From the NCBI GenBank assembly GCA_947627615.1, contig CANQWS010000010.1:17488-81487 (forward strand): a stretch of DNA of 64,000 nt, written 5' to 3'. Source of the stretch: an uncultured Muribaculaceae bacterium (lineage in GTDB: Bacteria > Bacteroidota > Bacteroidia > Bacteroidales > Muribaculaceae). Shown here piece by piece: positions 1 through 11,923 of the stretch. Numbering within the stretch: position 1 is the stretch's first letter; each line of letters begins with the position of its first letter. Under the pieces are notes generated by a model. That model was not told the DNA's origin, did not search any database, and saw nothing but the letters and a program-made list of their open reading frames with translations. Made by a program: the position numbers and the translations under genes.

Positions 1-1349
1 ATTACGAGTCCACTTTCTGCAAGGCCATCCCGGGCGATTCCAAATCGGAATTGCTCGCACGCTCAAGAGGCAACCACCGTGTTATCCGGGAATTCCTTAA
101 CAGATACCGCAATGATGAAAATAAGGCGATTGCCTTGCTCAATTCATTGTCCGAGAAAGATCTCACCGACGTGACCATGGAAGTTCTTTCTGATTTCATG
201 TCGGCCGAGGACAACGGCTCTCCCCTCTTCGCACAGTATATTATGTCACCGCGAATAGCATCGGAGCCGCTGACGGCTTTCCGTTCAAGGCTATCAGCTG
301 AAATACCTGCGAATCTTCAGAATGAATACCGGAACAATCCGGCTTTATGGGCATCGTGGGTATCCGAAAACATTGACGCCTCACTTGACTGGTATCCCTC
401 ATCGGTAACCATGAACCCGGTTGAAGTGTGGAAAGTGCGACGCACTTCTCCCCTTTCACGTGACATATTTTTTGTTGCTGGAGCTCGTAGCATCGGAATC
501 CCGGCACGCCTTGACCCTGTCACATCGAAACCGCAGTGGGCTGACAAGGAATGCAACTGGCATGACGCCATGCTGACGGAGGAATCCGTCGGCACCGCAT
601 CCGGTAAACACAGCCTCACTCTGACCTACGAACCGAACACCACTGTGGACGACCCTCTTTACTACTCTCATTTCACCCTCTCCAGAATCGACAAAGGCGA
701 ACCTCAGTTACAGAGTTATCCCGATTTCGAGCCATGGAGCAAGAACTTCAAGAACCCTCAGATTCTGGATGCGGGACAGTACATGCTTGTCACGGGACAG
801 AGACTTGCCAACGGCGGCGTATTGTCACACATAGAATTCATTGATCTCACAGAATCGGACGCAACCGCCGAGCTGAAAATGCGGAGCGACAGTTCTCAGG
901 TTCAGGTCATCGGGTCCTTTGACTCGGAATCGGTTTTCACTCCGGCAGAATCCGATGCAAGCCAGTCGATTCTCGCAACGACCGGACGAGGCTATTTCGT
1001 GGTAGGAATTGTTCAGCCGGGACACGAGCCCTCCAACCATATCCTGCGCGACATGGCGGCACTCAAAGACAGGCTGGAGGAAAACGGGACTCCGATAATT
1101 ATGCTCGCTGCGGATAAGGACAAAATGAAAAAACTTGACACGGAGCTGACATCGGCCCTGCCGGCCACAACGACGTTGGGCTATGACTCAACCGGAAAGA
1201 TTTCTGCCGCCCTGAGTCAGCTCTCGGAATCTCAGAACGGTCCTGTCATAATAATCGCTGACACATTCAACAGGGTTGTATTCGTGTCATCGGGCTACAC
1301 GATAGGCATCGGACAGAAACTTCTTGACACTCTGAACCGCATCAAGTAA
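1..1349 (+). CDS. Transglutaminase-like domain protein, 5' end cut off by the window
   Basis: The reading frame is open from base 3 and ends at 1349, so the true start lies outside the window; the TTG at 51 is only the first start-like codon. The middle of the visible part carries an ARSIGIPARL stretch and a later W-H-D segment, the usual look of transglutaminase-like folds in Bacteroidetes. The position where the catalytic Cys would sit reads as Ser/Arg, so activity is doubtful. The last 110 or so residues (from about codon 320 of the visible part) look like a thioredoxin/AhpC-type alpha-beta domain without a CxxC pair. The protein is probably exported and envelope-associated, but its signal peptide is off the window. 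Family assignment is moderate; function is not known. Confidence 0.6.
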   Translation, partial: YESTFCKAIPGDSKSELLARSRGNHRVIREFLNRYRNDENKAIALLNSLSEKDLTDVTMEVLSDFMSAEDNGSPLFAQYIMSPRIASEPLTAFRSRLSAEIPANLQNEYRNNPALWASWVSENIDASLDWYPSSVTMNPVEVWKVRRTSPLSRDIFFVAGARSIGIPARLDPVTSKPQWADKECNWHDAMLTEESVGTASGKHSLTLTYEPNTTVDDPLYYSHFTLSRIDKGEPQLQSYPDFEPWSKNFKNPQILDAGQYMLVTGQRLANGGVLSHIEFIDLTESDATAELKMRSDSSQVQVIGSFDSESVFTPAESDASQSILATTGRGYFVVGIVQPGHEPSNHILRDMAALKDRLEENGTPIIMLAADKDKMKKLDTELTSALPATTTLGYDSTGKISAALSQLSESQNGPVIIIADTFNRVVFVSSGYTIGIGQKLLDTLNRIK

Positions 1350-1360
1350 TTAATTTTTTG

Positions 1361-1368
1361 TAATTTTG
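1361..1368 (+). promoter_or_regulatory. Putative Bacteroidetes -7 element before the DEAD-box gene
   Basis: TAATTTTG matches the TAnnTTTG -7 consensus and lies 43 bases before the helicase start. No TTTG is visible at the expected -33 position, so this is a half match. Confidence 0.5.
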
Positions 1369-1411
1369 CAAAGAAATAGACATTAAACAAAACTGCATAC
1401 TGAACTGACCG

Positions 1412-2848
1412 ATGAGGTTCGACGAATTTGATTTCAATTACGACGTGCTTGACGCACTCGATGCAATGCACTTTGAAGAGTGCACGCCGATACAGGAAAA
1501 AGCCATACCCGCGGCACTTGAAGGCCGCGATCTCATAGCCGTAGCCCAGACGGGAACCGGCAAAACAGCCGCATATATTCTGCCGGTCCTGAGCCGGCTT
1601 GCCGACGGAGGATTTCCGGACGATGCCATAAACTGTATCGTCATGGCCCCTACCCGGGAACTTGCCATGCAGATCGACAACCAGCTTGAGGGTTTCGGGT
1701 ACTTTATGTCAGTCAGTTCTCTGCCCATCTACGGCGGTACTGACGGAGCCACATTTGCCCGCCAGCAACGTGGATTGAAACTCGGAGCCGACATTGTCAT
1801 CGCCACTCCCGGACGTCTGCTTGCACATCTCCAGATGGGATACGTGGACCTTTCACGCGTCTCGTTCTTTATCCTCGACGAGGCCGACCGGATGCTTGAC
1901 ATGGGTTTCTACGACGACATCATGCAGATTGTAAAGAACCTGCCCGAAGAGCGGCAGACGCTCATGTTCTCCGCCACAATGCCGCCCAAGATTCAGCAGC
2001 TTGCAAAAACAATTCTGCATTCCCCCGAAGAGATAAAAATAGCCGTTTCAAAGCCGGCCGATAAAATACATCAGCGTGTGGCCATCTGTTACGAACCGCA
2101 GAAACTGAAACTGCTGAAAAAAATCTTTACGGACACCGAAGCCAAAAGAGTCATTGTCTTCGCCTCATCGAAACTGAAAGTCAAGGACCTGTCAAGGGAA
2201 CTGCGCAAAGCCGGATTCAAGATAGGAGAAATGCACTCCGACCTCGAGCAGGCTCGCCGCGACGAGGTAATGCATGACTTCAAATCCGGCAAAATAGACA
2301 TTCTCGTGGCAACCGACATAGTGGCCCGCGGAATAGACATCGACGACATCACTATGGTGGTCAACTACGATGTGCCCCACGATGCCGAGGACTATGTTCA
2401 CCGCATAGGCCGCACGGCACGTGCCGATGCCGATGGCGAGGCCCTTACTTTTGTCAGCGACCGTGACCGCCGGCGTTGGGCAGGAATAGAGAAATTCCTC
2501 GGTAAGAAAATCGAGCGCCTTGAACTTGAAGACGCTCCCGCCGACATATCCCCCGCTGAAGAAAATCCCCGAAAAAGCAGGAACACGAAACGCAACGGCG
2601 GTTCCCGACACAGCCGAAAGCCCGGACGTAACGCAGGCAACCGCAATGAACGCCGCCGAGACGAAAAGAGCAGGGAGAAGACCGCAGACAATCCTGAGAA
2701 CGCCTCAGAAAACAACGGCGAAAACAAACCTCGTCAGAAAAAATCCAATCCCCGACGCAGAAATTACCGCAACCGGAGAAACGGCAAAGGCAATCAGGAC
2801 AGCAACAAAGGAACCGGCCCGCAAACCGGCACTCCGGAAAAGAACTGA
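1412..2848 (+). CDS. DEAD-box ATP-dependent RNA helicase (RhlE-like)
   Basis: A cytoplasmic RNA helicase that unwinds or remodels RNA using ATP. All core motifs are visible in order: Q motif (residues about 21-28), Walker A AQTGTGKT (45-52), PTREL (80-84), TPGR (132-135), DEAD (156-159), SAT (187-189), ARGID (305-309) and HRIGRTAR (330-337). The core is followed by about 110 residues rich in Arg, Lys and Asn (RRNYRNRRNGK type), a disordered RNA-binding tail typical of RhlE proteins in Bacteroidetes. The ATG at 1412 places the Q motif at the usual distance. It has its own -7 element and is separated from the thiamine operon by that operon's promoter and riboswitch. Likely roles are ribosome assembly or cold adaptation, inferred from the family. 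Confidence 0.93.
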   Translation: MRFDEFDFNYDVLDALDAMHFEECTPIQEKAIPAALEGRDLIAVAQTGTGKTAAYILPVLSRLADGGFPDDAINCIVMAPTRELAMQIDNQLEGFGYFMSVSSLPIYGGTDGATFARQQRGLKLGADIVIATPGRLLAHLQMGYVDLSRVSFFILDEADRMLDMGFYDDIMQIVKNLPEERQTLMFSATMPPKIQQLAKTILHSPEEIKIAVSKPADKIHQRVAICYEPQKLKLLKKIFTDTEAKRVIVFASSKLKVKDLSRELRKAGFKIGEMHSDLEQARRDEVMHDFKSGKIDILVATDIVARGIDIDDITMVVNYDVPHDAEDYVHRIGRTARADADGEALTFVSDRDRRRWAGIEKFLGKKIERLELEDAPADISPAEENPRKSRNTKRNGGSRHSRKPGRNAGNRNERRRDEKSREKTADNPENASENNGENKPRQKKSNPRRRNYRNRRNGKGNQDSNKGTGPQTGTPEKN

Positions 2849-2893
2849 CTGCAATAAAAGCAAAAATAATTATGACAATTGAATTATAATTGC

Positions 2894-2901
2894 TACCTTT
2901 G
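2894..2901 (+). promoter_or_regulatory. Putative -7 element of the thiamine operon
   Basis: TACCTTTG fits TAnnTTTG and sits 10 bases before the first conserved base of the TPP aptamer, which is where transcription of the riboswitch leader should begin. The -33 box is not evident. Confidence 0.55.
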
Positions 2902-2910
2902 CCCGTGCAC

Positions 2911-2998
2911 GACAAAGGGGTGCCGACGGCTACACGCCAATGGCTGAGATTCATACCCTCCGAACCTGATACGGCTAATACCGGCGCAGGAATTGTTC
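2911..2998 (+). promoter_or_regulatory. TPP riboswitch (THI box)
   Basis: The leader contains the conserved THI-box pieces in order: GGGGTGCC (2917-2924), GGCTGAGA (2942-2949), ACCCTCCGAACCTGAT (2955-2970), and TAATACCGGCGCAGGAA (2977-2993). These form the known thiamine-pyrophosphate aptamer, with CTGAGA binding the pyrimidine ring and the AACCTGAT arm binding the diphosphate. It lies upstream of thiD and seven thiamine genes, so it should turn the operon down when TPP is plentiful. Between aptamer and thiD I see no clear terminator with a T run, so control is more likely at translation initiation (inference). Confidence 0.97.
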
Positions 2999-3065
2999 TC
3001 ATCCACATCACCATATCGTAATAGCATGGCTGTACCTCCATGTCGCGCCTGAAACTGAAAGCGAC

Positions 3066-3896
3066 ATGAAAAGATACATTCCAGTCCTATCTATCGCCGG
3101 GTCCGATTCCTCTGGTGGAGCCGGCATACAGGCCGATATAAAGACCATATCGGCAATAGGGTGTTACGCCATGACAGCCATAACATCCATCACGGCTCAG
3201 AACACCACGGGAGTCAGCGCCATCCAGGGCATCGACCCTGACATAGTGGCCGCTCAGATTGACATGATATGGGCCGACATCAAGCCTCTGGCCGTGAAAA
3301 CCGGTATGCTTTACAGCCGTGACATCGTCAATGTAGTGGCTGACAGGCTGACAGGTCTTGACGTGCGGAATCTCGTCATTGACCCCGTGATAATGTCCAC
3401 CTCAGGCTCACTGCTCATTGACCGGGATGCCATTGACGATCTGCGTAAACGCCTTTTCCCCATAGCAACGCTCATAACGCCCAACCGTCTTGAAGCCATA
3501 GAATTGACCGGCGAAACAGACTATCAGCGGCAAGTTGACGCTTTCCGCGCCATGGGTTGCCGCAACATCCTCCTGAAAGGGGGCGATGACAAGCGCACCG
3601 ATGTCAAGGAGGACCTTCTTGCTCTTGAAGGCGAGGAAGAACTGATAACGCTACGTGCCGATGCCGTGAACACCAAAAACACCCATGGAACGGGCTGCAC
3701 ACTGTCGTCGGCCATAGCTTCCTACATGGCTCTCGGCTTTGATGTTGAGGAAGCAGTAACCCGAGGCAAAATCTACATCACCCATGCCATAAATGCCGGA
3801 GCCAGAGTAAGCGTCGGTCATGGCCACGGGCCCGTCAACCACCTGTTCGCGCCGCGACACATGAAATTCATAATCAACAAATCTCCACGAACATGA
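3066..3896 (+). CDS. thiD: Hydroxymethylpyrimidine/phosphomethylpyrimidine kinase
   Basis: ThiD phosphorylates HMP and then HMP-phosphate to HMP-pyrophosphate, the pyrimidine half of thiamine. The N-terminus has the ribokinase-fold signature SIAGSDSSGGAGIQAD (about residues 9-24), and the C-terminal half has the anion-hole NTHGTGCTLSSAIA motif (about residue 200 on). Length (276) matches single-domain ThiD. It is the first gene behind the TPP riboswitch and overlaps the next gene, thiS, by four bases (ATGA), which indicates translational coupling. Confidence 0.96.
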   Translation: MKRYIPVLSIAGSDSSGGAGIQADIKTISAIGCYAMTAITSITAQNTTGVSAIQGIDPDIVAAQIDMIWADIKPLAVKTGMLYSRDIVNVVADRLTGLDVRNLVIDPVIMSTSGSLLIDRDAIDDLRKRLFPIATLITPNRLEAIELTGETDYQRQVDAFRAMGCRNILLKGGDDKRTDVKEDLLALEGEEELITLRADAVNTKNTHGTGCTLSSAIASYMALGFDVEEAVTRGKIYITHAINAGARVSVGHGHGPVNHLFAPRHMKFIINKSPRT

Positions 3897-4093
3897 AAGT
3901 GATTCTGAACAAACAGCCGATTTCCATTGATGAAGCCGCCACTCTCGACGTTGCTCTCAAAGCCGCATCCATAGAGCCGAAAGGCATAGCCGTGGCTGTG
4001 AACGAGAAAGTGGTTCCCAAAAACGAATACGCCACACACGAACTTCACGAAGGCGATGAAATCATTATCATAAAAGCTTTCTATGGCGGTTAA
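3893..4093 (+). CDS. thiS: Sulfur carrier protein ThiS
   Basis: A 66-residue ubiquitin-like protein ending in Gly-Gly (AFYGG), the tail that is adenylated and converted to a thiocarboxylate to donate sulfur to thiazole synthase ThiG. The start overlaps the thiD stop, and its own stop overlaps the start of the next gene (4083), so three genes are tightly coupled. No thiF (the adenylating enzyme that normally activates ThiS) is present in this operon, so activation must come from an enzyme encoded elsewhere. Confidence 0.95.
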   Translation: MKVILNKQPISIDEAATLDVALKAASIEPKGIAVAVNEKVVPKNEYATHELHEGDEIIIIKAFYGG

Positions 4094-4700
4094 ATCACCT
4101 TTCCGCATAGCAATCACGCCGGAAAACATCCTTGCGGACGAACCGGCGATGATTTCCGAAATCCTTGATTCGGGATGGGACATGGTGCATCTGCGTCACC
4201 CCGGCGCGTCACTGCGTGACATGCGGAATCTGATTGAGGCGATTCCCCAGCGTCATCACGGCCGTCTCAGACTCCACGGCCACTTCGAGCTGCTCAACAG
4301 TTTCAAGCTCGGAGGGATTCACCTCAACCGCCGGTGTCCCCACGTTCCGGACAACTACAACGGTCCGCATAGCCGCTCGTGTCATACCATCGACGAGGTC
4401 AGGGACAGCGCGGGATGTGACTACGTGACTCTTTCCCCTATATTCGACAGCATCTCGAAAGAGGGCTACAAGGCATCTTTTACAGAAAAAGAGCTTGAAG
4501 GAATTGACAAAACAGCCACTTCAGACGTTAATATGAAAGTAATAGCCCTCGGCGGAATCACTCCGGAACGTGTTCCTCAGGTGATGAATCTGGGATTCAG
4601 CGGGTTTGCCGTTCTCGGCGCCCTCATGACGGCAGATTCCATGGACTGTTTCCGTCAGAGGCTCAATGCTTTCAATGAAGTGAATACATACAATCCATAA
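4083..4700 (+). CDS. TenI/ThiE-like thiamine phosphate synthase family protein
   Basis: A TIM-barrel protein of the ThiE/TenI superfamily (205 residues). The ends of the barrel strands are recognisable: HLRHPGA near residue 37, GIHLNRRCP near residue 78, YVTLSPIFDSISK near residue 118 and VIALGGITPERV near residue 156. The usual ThiE HLGxxD substrate motif is replaced by HLNRR, a variant seen in the second, TenI-like copy in Bacteroides thiamine operons. It may act as a thiazole tautomerase (TenI role) or an alternative coupling enzyme; sequence alone does not decide. Its start overlaps thiS by 11 bases, and a canonical thiE follows directly. Confidence 0.8.
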   Translation: MAVKSPFRIAITPENILADEPAMISEILDSGWDMVHLRHPGASLRDMRNLIEAIPQRHHGRLRLHGHFELLNSFKLGGIHLNRRCPHVPDNYNGPHSRSCHTIDEVRDSAGCDYVTLSPIFDSISKEGYKASFTEKELEGIDKTATSDVNMKVIALGGITPERVPQVMNLGFSGFAVLGALMTADSMDCFRQRLNAFNEVNTYNP

Positions 4701-4714
4701 CCAAACACTCGATT

Positions 4715-5353
4715 ATGTTACAGTTTATAACTCATCCCTCGGAAAAATACTCCATAGCCGAAGAAGTGCAGATGGCCATCGAAGGCGGTTGCCGGTGGAT
4801 ACAGCTCCGAATGAAAGGAGCTTCGGACGAAGAAGTTCTCCACACTGCGGCGGAACTCATTGATATGTGCCGCGAAAATGATGCTTTCCTGATTGTTGAC
4901 GACCGTGTCAATGTGGTCAACGAACTTAAAGTCTCCGGAGTCCACCTCGGCAAGGATGACATGGACCCGATGGAAGCCCGTGAACTGCTCGGACCGGATG
5001 CAATTATAGGCATAACCGCCAACACGGCCGACGACATAATAAAGTACAAGGGCAAGGACGTGGACTATGTAGGACTCGGCCCGTTCCGCTACACATCCAC
5101 TAAAGAAAAACTCTCTCCGGTGCTGGGACTCGAAGGTTACGCCGAAATTGTCAAGAAAGTCCGTGATGCAGGCGTGGAACTGCCGATAGTCGCCATAGGC
5201 GGAATCACACTCGAAGATGTTGAGCCGCTTATGAAAACCGGTGTCAACGGCATCGCGGTCTCGGGCTCGATAATCAATGCGCCTGACCCGGTCCTCTACA
5301 CCTCCAAAATTATGGAAAAACTGCTCGGCATACCTTACGACAAAGCCGATTGA
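4715..5353 (+). CDS. thiE: Thiamine-phosphate synthase
   Basis: Couples HMP-pyrophosphate with thiazole phosphate to make thiamine phosphate. Recognisable family blocks are [27 protein letters not shown] (the canonical HLGxxD region), [21 protein letters not shown] and GIAVSGSI, spread along 212 residues in barrel order. It follows the TenI-like paralogue by 14 bases, so the operon contains two members of the family side by side; this is the copy with the canonical substrate-binding residues. Confidence 0.94.
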   Translation: MLQFITHPSEKYSIAEEVQMAIEGGCRWIQLRMKGASDEEVLHTAAELIDMCRENDAFLIVDDRVNVVNELKVSGVHLGKDDMDPMEARELLGPDAIIGITANTADDIIKYKGKDVDYVGLGPFRYTSTKEKLSPVLGLEGYAEIVKKVRDAGVELPIVAIGGITLEDVEPLMKTGVNGIAVSGSIINAPDPVLYTSKIMEKLLGIPYDKAD

Positions 5354-5393
5354 CAATTATGATTATCAAAATTCAATCCACTATCATATTTCA

Positions 5394-6167
5394 ATGAAAG
5401 ACATCCTTACGATAGGCGGACGCGATTTCACATCGCGTCTGTTTGTGGGCACCGGCAAATTCTCATCCAACCGCCTGATGCTCGAATCCATCATAGCCTC
5501 CGGTTCACAAATGATCACCGTGGCCATGAAACGCGTTGACATGCAGCATGAGGATGAAGACGACATGCTTGCCAACATCAACCGTGACAACGTCCAGCTT
5601 CTCCCCAACACCTCGGGAGTCCGCAATGCCAAAGAGGCCGTCATTGCGGCCCGGCTCTCCCGCGAGTGCTTCGGCACGGATTTCATCAAACTCGAAATTC
5701 ATCCTGACCCCAAATATCTCCTGCCTGACCCCATAGAGACCCTTGAAGCTACGGCCCAGCTGGCCAAGGAGGGATTCCATGTTCTCCCCTACATTCAGGC
5801 CGACCCGGTGCTCTGCAAGAGACTTGAGGAAGTTGGCTCCGCCGCCGTAATGCCTCTCGGCGCCCCGATCGGCACCAACAAAGGCCTGAAGACCCGCGAT
5901 CTGCTGGAGATTATCATAGCCGAGAGCAAAGTCCCCGTAGTAATCGATGCCGGACTCGGAGCGCCTTCTCATGCAGCCGAAGCAATGGAAATGGGAGCCG
6001 ACGCGGTTCTGGTCAATACAGCTATAGCCGTGGCTAACAATCCCGTTGAAATGGCCGAAGCCTTCAGACTGGCCGTTGAGGCAGGACGCAAGGGATACCT
6101 TGCCGGACTCGGAGCCGTAAGTTCCTACGCCGAAGCCACAAGCCCGCTCACCTCATTTCTTGACTGA
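5394..6167 (+). CDS. thiG: Thiazole synthase
   Basis: ThiG builds the thiazole phosphate ring from deoxyxylulose phosphate, dehydroglycine (from ThiH) and sulfur from ThiS thiocarboxylate. The ATG at 5394 is chosen because the next residues, [20 protein letters not shown], are the normal ThiG start; longer readings run back into thiE. Visible family blocks are the VAMKRV segment with the Schiff-base Lys, [32 protein letters not shown] and [17 protein letters not shown]. The length of 257 is normal. It starts 40 bases after thiE and precedes thiC in the same operon. Confidence 0.96.
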   Translation: MKDILTIGGRDFTSRLFVGTGKFSSNRLMLESIIASGSQMITVAMKRVDMQHEDEDDMLANINRDNVQLLPNTSGVRNAKEAVIAARLSRECFGTDFIKLEIHPDPKYLLPDPIETLEATAQLAKEGFHVLPYIQADPVLCKRLEEVGSAAVMPLGAPIGTNKGLKTRDLLEIIIAESKVPVVIDAGLGAPSHAAEAMEMGADAVLVNTAIAVANNPVEMAEAFRLAVEAGRKGYLAGLGAVSSYAEATSPLTSFLD

Positions 6168-6174
6168 CCCCTAA

Positions 6175-7920
<1,746 letters not shown>

Positions 7921-7923
7921 CCG

Positions 7924-9033
7924 ATGTTTTATGATGAATTAAAACGGTTTTCCTGGGATGAGACCACCAGGGAAATTGAATCGAAAACAGCTCGCGATGT
8001 GGAGATTGCACTGTCAAAGGAACATCGTGACATCTCTGATTTCATGGCCTTGATTTCGCCTGCCGCGGCTCCATATCTGGAGCCGATGGCACGGCTCTCC
8101 CACCGCTACACGCTTGAACGTTTCGGGAAGACCATTTCCATGTACATACCCATGTACGTGTCAAACGCATGTACCAACGGTTGCGTATACTGCGGATTCA
8201 ACCACGCCAACCCGTTCACGCGCGTCACTCTGACTATGGACCAGGTGAAAGCCGAGTGCGAGGCCATCAGGCGGCTCGGTCCCTTCGAGAATCTTCTCAT
8301 TGTTTCAGGAGAGTTTCCTTCACTCAACGGCGTCAACTATCTGGAAAAGGTTCTTCAGGTAGCCCGTCCCTACTTCAATAACCTGACCATCGAGGTCATG
8401 CCGATGAAAGAGCGTGATTACTACCGGCTGACGCAGAGCGGCCTGAACGGGGTGGTCTGCTTTCAGGAGACTTATCATGAGGCGGCCTATAAAACGTACC
8501 ATCCACGAGGCATGAAGTCAATATTCGAGTGGAGAGTCAACGGTTTTGACAGGATGGGAGCGGCCGGTGTCCACAAAATAGGCATGGGAGTGCTAATAGG
8601 TCTCGAGGACTGGCGCACCGACGTGACTATGATGGCCCGCCATCTCCAGTATCTGCGCAAGAACTACTGGCGCACCCGCTACAGCATAAACTTCCCCCGC
8701 ATGTGTCCCGCAGAGGGCGGATACCAGCCCAAGGTCATAATGAGCGACAGGGAACTCGCCCAGCTGACATTCGCATTCCGCATTCTGGACCATGACGTAG
8801 ACATCTCCTACTCCACCCGCGAGGCTCCGGAATTCAGGGCCAATATGATGAAGCTCGGAGTCACTTCAATGAGCGCCGGAAGCAAGACGGAGCCGGGCGG
8901 CTATGTGTCTTCACCGGATGCCCTGGAACAGTTCGAGGTGACCGATTCGAGGACTCCGCTGCAAGTCGCTGCCGAAATAAAAGCTTTAGGATATGAGCCG
9001 GTCTGGAAAGACTGGGACAAAATCTTTGACTGA
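7924..9033 (+). CDS. thiH: 2-iminoacetate synthase
   Basis: ThiH cleaves tyrosine to dehydroglycine (2-iminoacetate) and p-cresol, feeding ThiG; it is the anaerobic alternative to the oxidase ThiO. The radical-SAM triad CTNGCVYC gives Cys83, Cys87 and Cys90. The C-terminal half keeps the ThiH/BATS-like region with FPRMCPAEGGYQP and SAGSKTEPGGY. The gene starts three bases after thiC and ends the operon. Presence of ThiH rather than ThiO fits an anaerobe. Confidence 0.96.
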   Translation: MFYDELKRFSWDETTREIESKTARDVEIALSKEHRDISDFMALISPAAAPYLEPMARLSHRYTLERFGKTISMYIPMYVSNACTNGCVYCGFNHANPFTRVTLTMDQVKAECEAIRRLGPFENLLIVSGEFPSLNGVNYLEKVLQVARPYFNNLTIEVMPMKERDYYRLTQSGLNGVVCFQETYHEAAYKTYHPRGMKSIFEWRVNGFDRMGAAGVHKIGMGVLIGLEDWRTDVTMMARHLQYLRKNYWRTRYSINFPRMCPAEGGYQPKVIMSDRELAQLTFAFRILDHDVDISYSTREAPEFRANMMKLGVTSMSAGSKTEPGGYVSSPDALEQFEVTDSRTPLQVAAEIKALGYEPVWKDWDKIFD

Positions 9034-9055
9034 GACTGTTTTTTTTGTAATTTTG
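9025..9055 (+). promoter_or_regulatory. Bacteroidetes-type promoter for valS
   Basis: TTTG at 9025-9028 and TAATTTTG at 9048-9055 are exactly 19 bases apart, the full TTTG-N19-TAnnTTTG consensus. The -33 box overlaps the last codons of thiH. Transcription would start near 9062 and leave a leader of almost 200 bases before valS; I see no recognisable aptamer or strong hairpin in that leader. Confidence 0.75.
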
Positions 9056-9256
9056 CAGTCTGTAAATATTCTGCTGAAGTGATTTAATCATTTTGATTAT
9101 TAAGCTTTATGTAAAGTTTTGTGGCTGACTTTGGCGCCATCCATGGTAACAGGAGCCGGAAAATGACATGAAGGATTGATCGGATGGTCTGATTCACTTC
9201 GGATTATAACATATCGAATTAAGTTTAAAGCACTTCATAATCTCAACAGCACTGAC

Positions 9257-11875
9257 ATGAAAGAATTAGCCACGAAATATAATCCTGCCGATGTTGAAGA
9301 CAAGTGGTATGCCTATTGGATGAAGCACAGGCTCTTCCACAGCGAACCCGATTCCCGCGAACCCTACTGCATTGTGATTCCGCCGCCCAACGTGACCGGC
9401 GTGCTTCACATGGGCCACATGCTCAACAACACCATTCAGGATATACTTGTGCGCCGCGCCCGCATGGATGGCAAGAACGCGCTGTGGGTTCCCGGAACCG
9501 ACCACGCCTCGATCGCTACCGAAGCCAAGGTCGTGGCAAAACTCGCGGCCGAAGGAATCAAGAAATCCGACCTCACACGCGAAGAATTCCTGACTCATGC
9601 CTGGGACTGGACCCATAAGTACGGCGGCATAATTCTTGAACAGCTCAAGAAACTCGGAGCTTCATGCGACTGGGACCGCACCGCGTTCACCATGGACGAG
9701 ACCCGCTCGAAAAGCGTCACGAAAGTATTTGTGGAACTTTTCCGCAAAGGTCTCATTTATCGCGGCAAGCGTCCTGTCAACTGGGACCCCAAGGCACTTA
9801 CTGCGCTGAGTGACATCGAGGTTATCTACAAGGAGGAACACAGCAAACTCTACTATCTCCGCTATAAGGTGGTTGGAGAGGACACTTATGCCATTGTGGC
9901 CACAACCCGCCCCGAAACAATAATGGGCGACACCGCCATGTGTATAAACCCCAACGACCCCAAGAACCAGCATCTCAGAGGCAAGAAGGTCATTGTTCCT
10001 CTCGTGGGACGCGAAATCCCGGTAATCGAGGACGACTACGTTGACATGGAATTCGGTACGGGATGCCTTAAAGTCACCCCGGCCCATGACATGAACGACT
10101 ACATGCTCGGTCAGAAACACAATCTGGAGACTATAGACATTTTCAACCCCGACGCTACAATCAGCGAAGCTGCCGGAATGTATGTGGGCATGGACCGTTT
10201 CGATGTCAGGGAGCGGATTGCCAAGGACCTCGAAGCTGCCGGACTGATTGAGAAAGTGGAAAACTACGAGAATAAGGTAGGATATTCCGAACGTAATCCC
10301 GACACCGTTGTGGAGCCTCGCCTTTCCGACCAGTGGTTCATGAAAATGGACTCGATGGCGAAACCGGCCCTCGCCGCTGTTGAGGATGATATAATCAGAT
10401 TTATCCCCGAAAAATACAAGAACACCTATCGTCACTGGATGACCGACATCCGTGACTGGTGCATCTCGCGACAGCTCTGGTGGGGCCACCGCATTCCCGC
10501 GTGGTATCTGCCCGACGGAAGTTTTGTCGTTGCCGAGGACGCCGAAGAGGCTCTGAAACTCGCGAACGAGAAATGTCCCGGCATCAGTGCTTCCGATCTC
10601 CGTCAGGAAGAGGACGGTCTTGACACATGGTTCTCGTCATGGCTCTGGCCGATTTCCCTTTTCAACGGTATTCTCGACCCCGAAAATGCCGACATGAAAT
10701 ATTACTATCCGACCACAACTCTTGTGACCGGACCTGACATTATTTTCTTCTGGGTGGCCCGCATGATTATGGCAGGATACGAATTTGCCGGACAGCAGCC
10801 GTTCAGCAATGTCTACTTCACCGGTATAGTCCGCGATGAAATCGGCCGCAAGATGTCGAAGCAGCTCGGCAACTCACCCGACCCGCTGAAACTGATTGCC
10901 GATTACGGTGCCGATGGCGTCCGCGTCGGTATAATGCTCTGCGCTCCTGCCGGCAACGACATCCTGTTCGATACGAATCTTTGCCTGACCGGCCGAAACT
11001 TCTCCAACAAGATATGGAATGCATTCCGCCTTGTGACAGGTTGGGAAGTTGACGAAAATGCACAGCAGCCCGAGTCTGCCGCCTTCGCCATAAAATGGAT
11101 GGAATCGAGACTCAGCGTAGCCATAGAGGAAATCAACGATCTGATCGGTAAGTTCCGCATTTCCGAGGCTCTGAAGGAGATTTATCGCCTCTTCTGGGAT
11201 GAATTCTCGTCATGGTACCTCGAAATGGTCAAGCCGGCCTACGGTTCGCCTGTCGATACCGCCACTCTGAACGCTACCAAAGGATTCTTTGACAAACTGC
11301 TGCGTCTGCTGCATCCGTTCATGCCGTTCATAACCGAAGAGCTGTGGCAGCATCTCTGCGAACGCCGCGACGGTGAATCCATCATGTATGCTTCAACCCC
11401 TGAGGCCACTCCCGTCGACAACGACATTCTCAACATCATGGAACATGCCAAGGAGGTGGTCAACGGAGTGCGCAATGTCCGCGCGGTGAAGAATCTTCCC
11501 AACAAAGAGCCGCTGACGCTCAACATCCTCGGGACATGGGACAAGAGTCAGGACTCCGTCATCTGCAAGCTTGCCAACCTTGAGGGCATAAACCACAATG
11601 CAGATAAGGATCCTGCCGCCGCATCTTTCATTGTTGACGTTACGGAAATAAACATTCCTCTGGCCGGAAACATCGACAAGGAAGCCGAGATTGCCAAATT
11701 ACGGAAGGATCTTGACTACATCACCGGATTCAAGGCCTCGGTAATGAAAAAACTTTCCAACGAACGGTTCGTGAACAACGCTCCCGCGGCCGTGGTAGAG
11801 GCCGAGCGCAAAAAGCTTGCCGATGCCGATGCCAAGATAGAGAGCATCAACAATGCCATAGCGACTTTGAGCTGA
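9257..11875 (+). CDS. valS: Valine--tRNA ligase
   Basis: Charges tRNA-Val. The start is placed at 9257 ([10 protein letters not shown]), since the family begins right before the KWYAYW segment; the upstream 27 codons of open frame have no family character. Class I signatures are present: [13 protein letters not shown] (HIGH-equivalent HMGH at residues 51-54), the WGHRIPAWY segment after the CISRQLW block, and the [13 protein letters not shown] loop. The editing domain ([26 protein letters not shown]) lies in between, and the last 60 residues form the usual valS coiled coil ([14 protein letters not shown]). Length 872 is normal. Confidence 0.97.
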   Translation: MKELATKYNPADVEDKWYAYWMKHRLFHSEPDSREPYCIVIPPPNVTGVLHMGHMLNNTIQDILVRRARMDGKNALWVPGTDHASIATEAKVVAKLAAEGIKKSDLTREEFLTHAWDWTHKYGGIILEQLKKLGASCDWDRTAFTMDETRSKSVTKVFVELFRKGLIYRGKRPVNWDPKALTALSDIEVIYKEEHSKLYYLRYKVVGEDTYAIVATTRPETIMGDTAMCINPNDPKNQHLRGKKVIVPLVGREIPVIEDDYVDMEFGTGCLKVTPAHDMNDYMLGQKHNLETIDIFNPDATISEAAGMYVGMDRFDVRERIAKDLEAAGLIEKVENYENKVGYSERNPDTVVEPRLSDQWFMKMDSMAKPALAAVEDDIIRFIPEKYKNTYRHWMTDIRDWCISRQLWWGHRIPAWYLPDGSFVVAEDAEEALKLANEKCPGISASDLRQEEDGLDTWFSSWLWPISLFNGILDPENADMKYYYPTTTLVTGPDIIFFWVARMIMAGYEFAGQQPFSNVYFTGIVRDEIGRKMSKQLGNSPDPLKLIADYGADGVRVGIMLCAPAGNDILFDTNLCLTGRNFSNKIWNAFRLVTGWEVDENAQQPESAAFAIKWMESRLSVAIEEINDLIGKFRISEALKEIYRLFWDEFSSWYLEMVKPAYGSPVDTATLNATKGFFDKLLRLLHPFMPFITEELWQHLCERRDGESIMYASTPEATPVDNDILNIMEHAKEVVNGVRNVRAVKNLPNKEPLTLNILGTWDKSQDSVICKLANLEGINHNADKDPAAASFIVDVTEINIPLAGNIDKEAEIAKLRKDLDYITGFKASVMKKLSNERFVNNAPAAVVEAERKKLADADAKIESINNAIATLS

Positions 11876-11923
11876 TCAACCCATTTAAATCACAGTCAAG
11901 ACAATCTCACCCGAGAATATAAT

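Noticed and set aside
2454..3041. Minus-strand open frame of 195 codons over the helicase tail and TPP riboswitch
   Set aside because: It runs antisense over a recognised gene and a conserved RNA element, with no protein family character.
4718..5356. Minus-strand open frame of 212 codons over thiE
   Set aside because: It mirrors thiE almost end to end; this is a codon-bias shadow.
9662..10489. Minus-strand open frame of 275 codons within valS
   Set aside because: Antisense to a housekeeping gene, no motif, no ribosome site.
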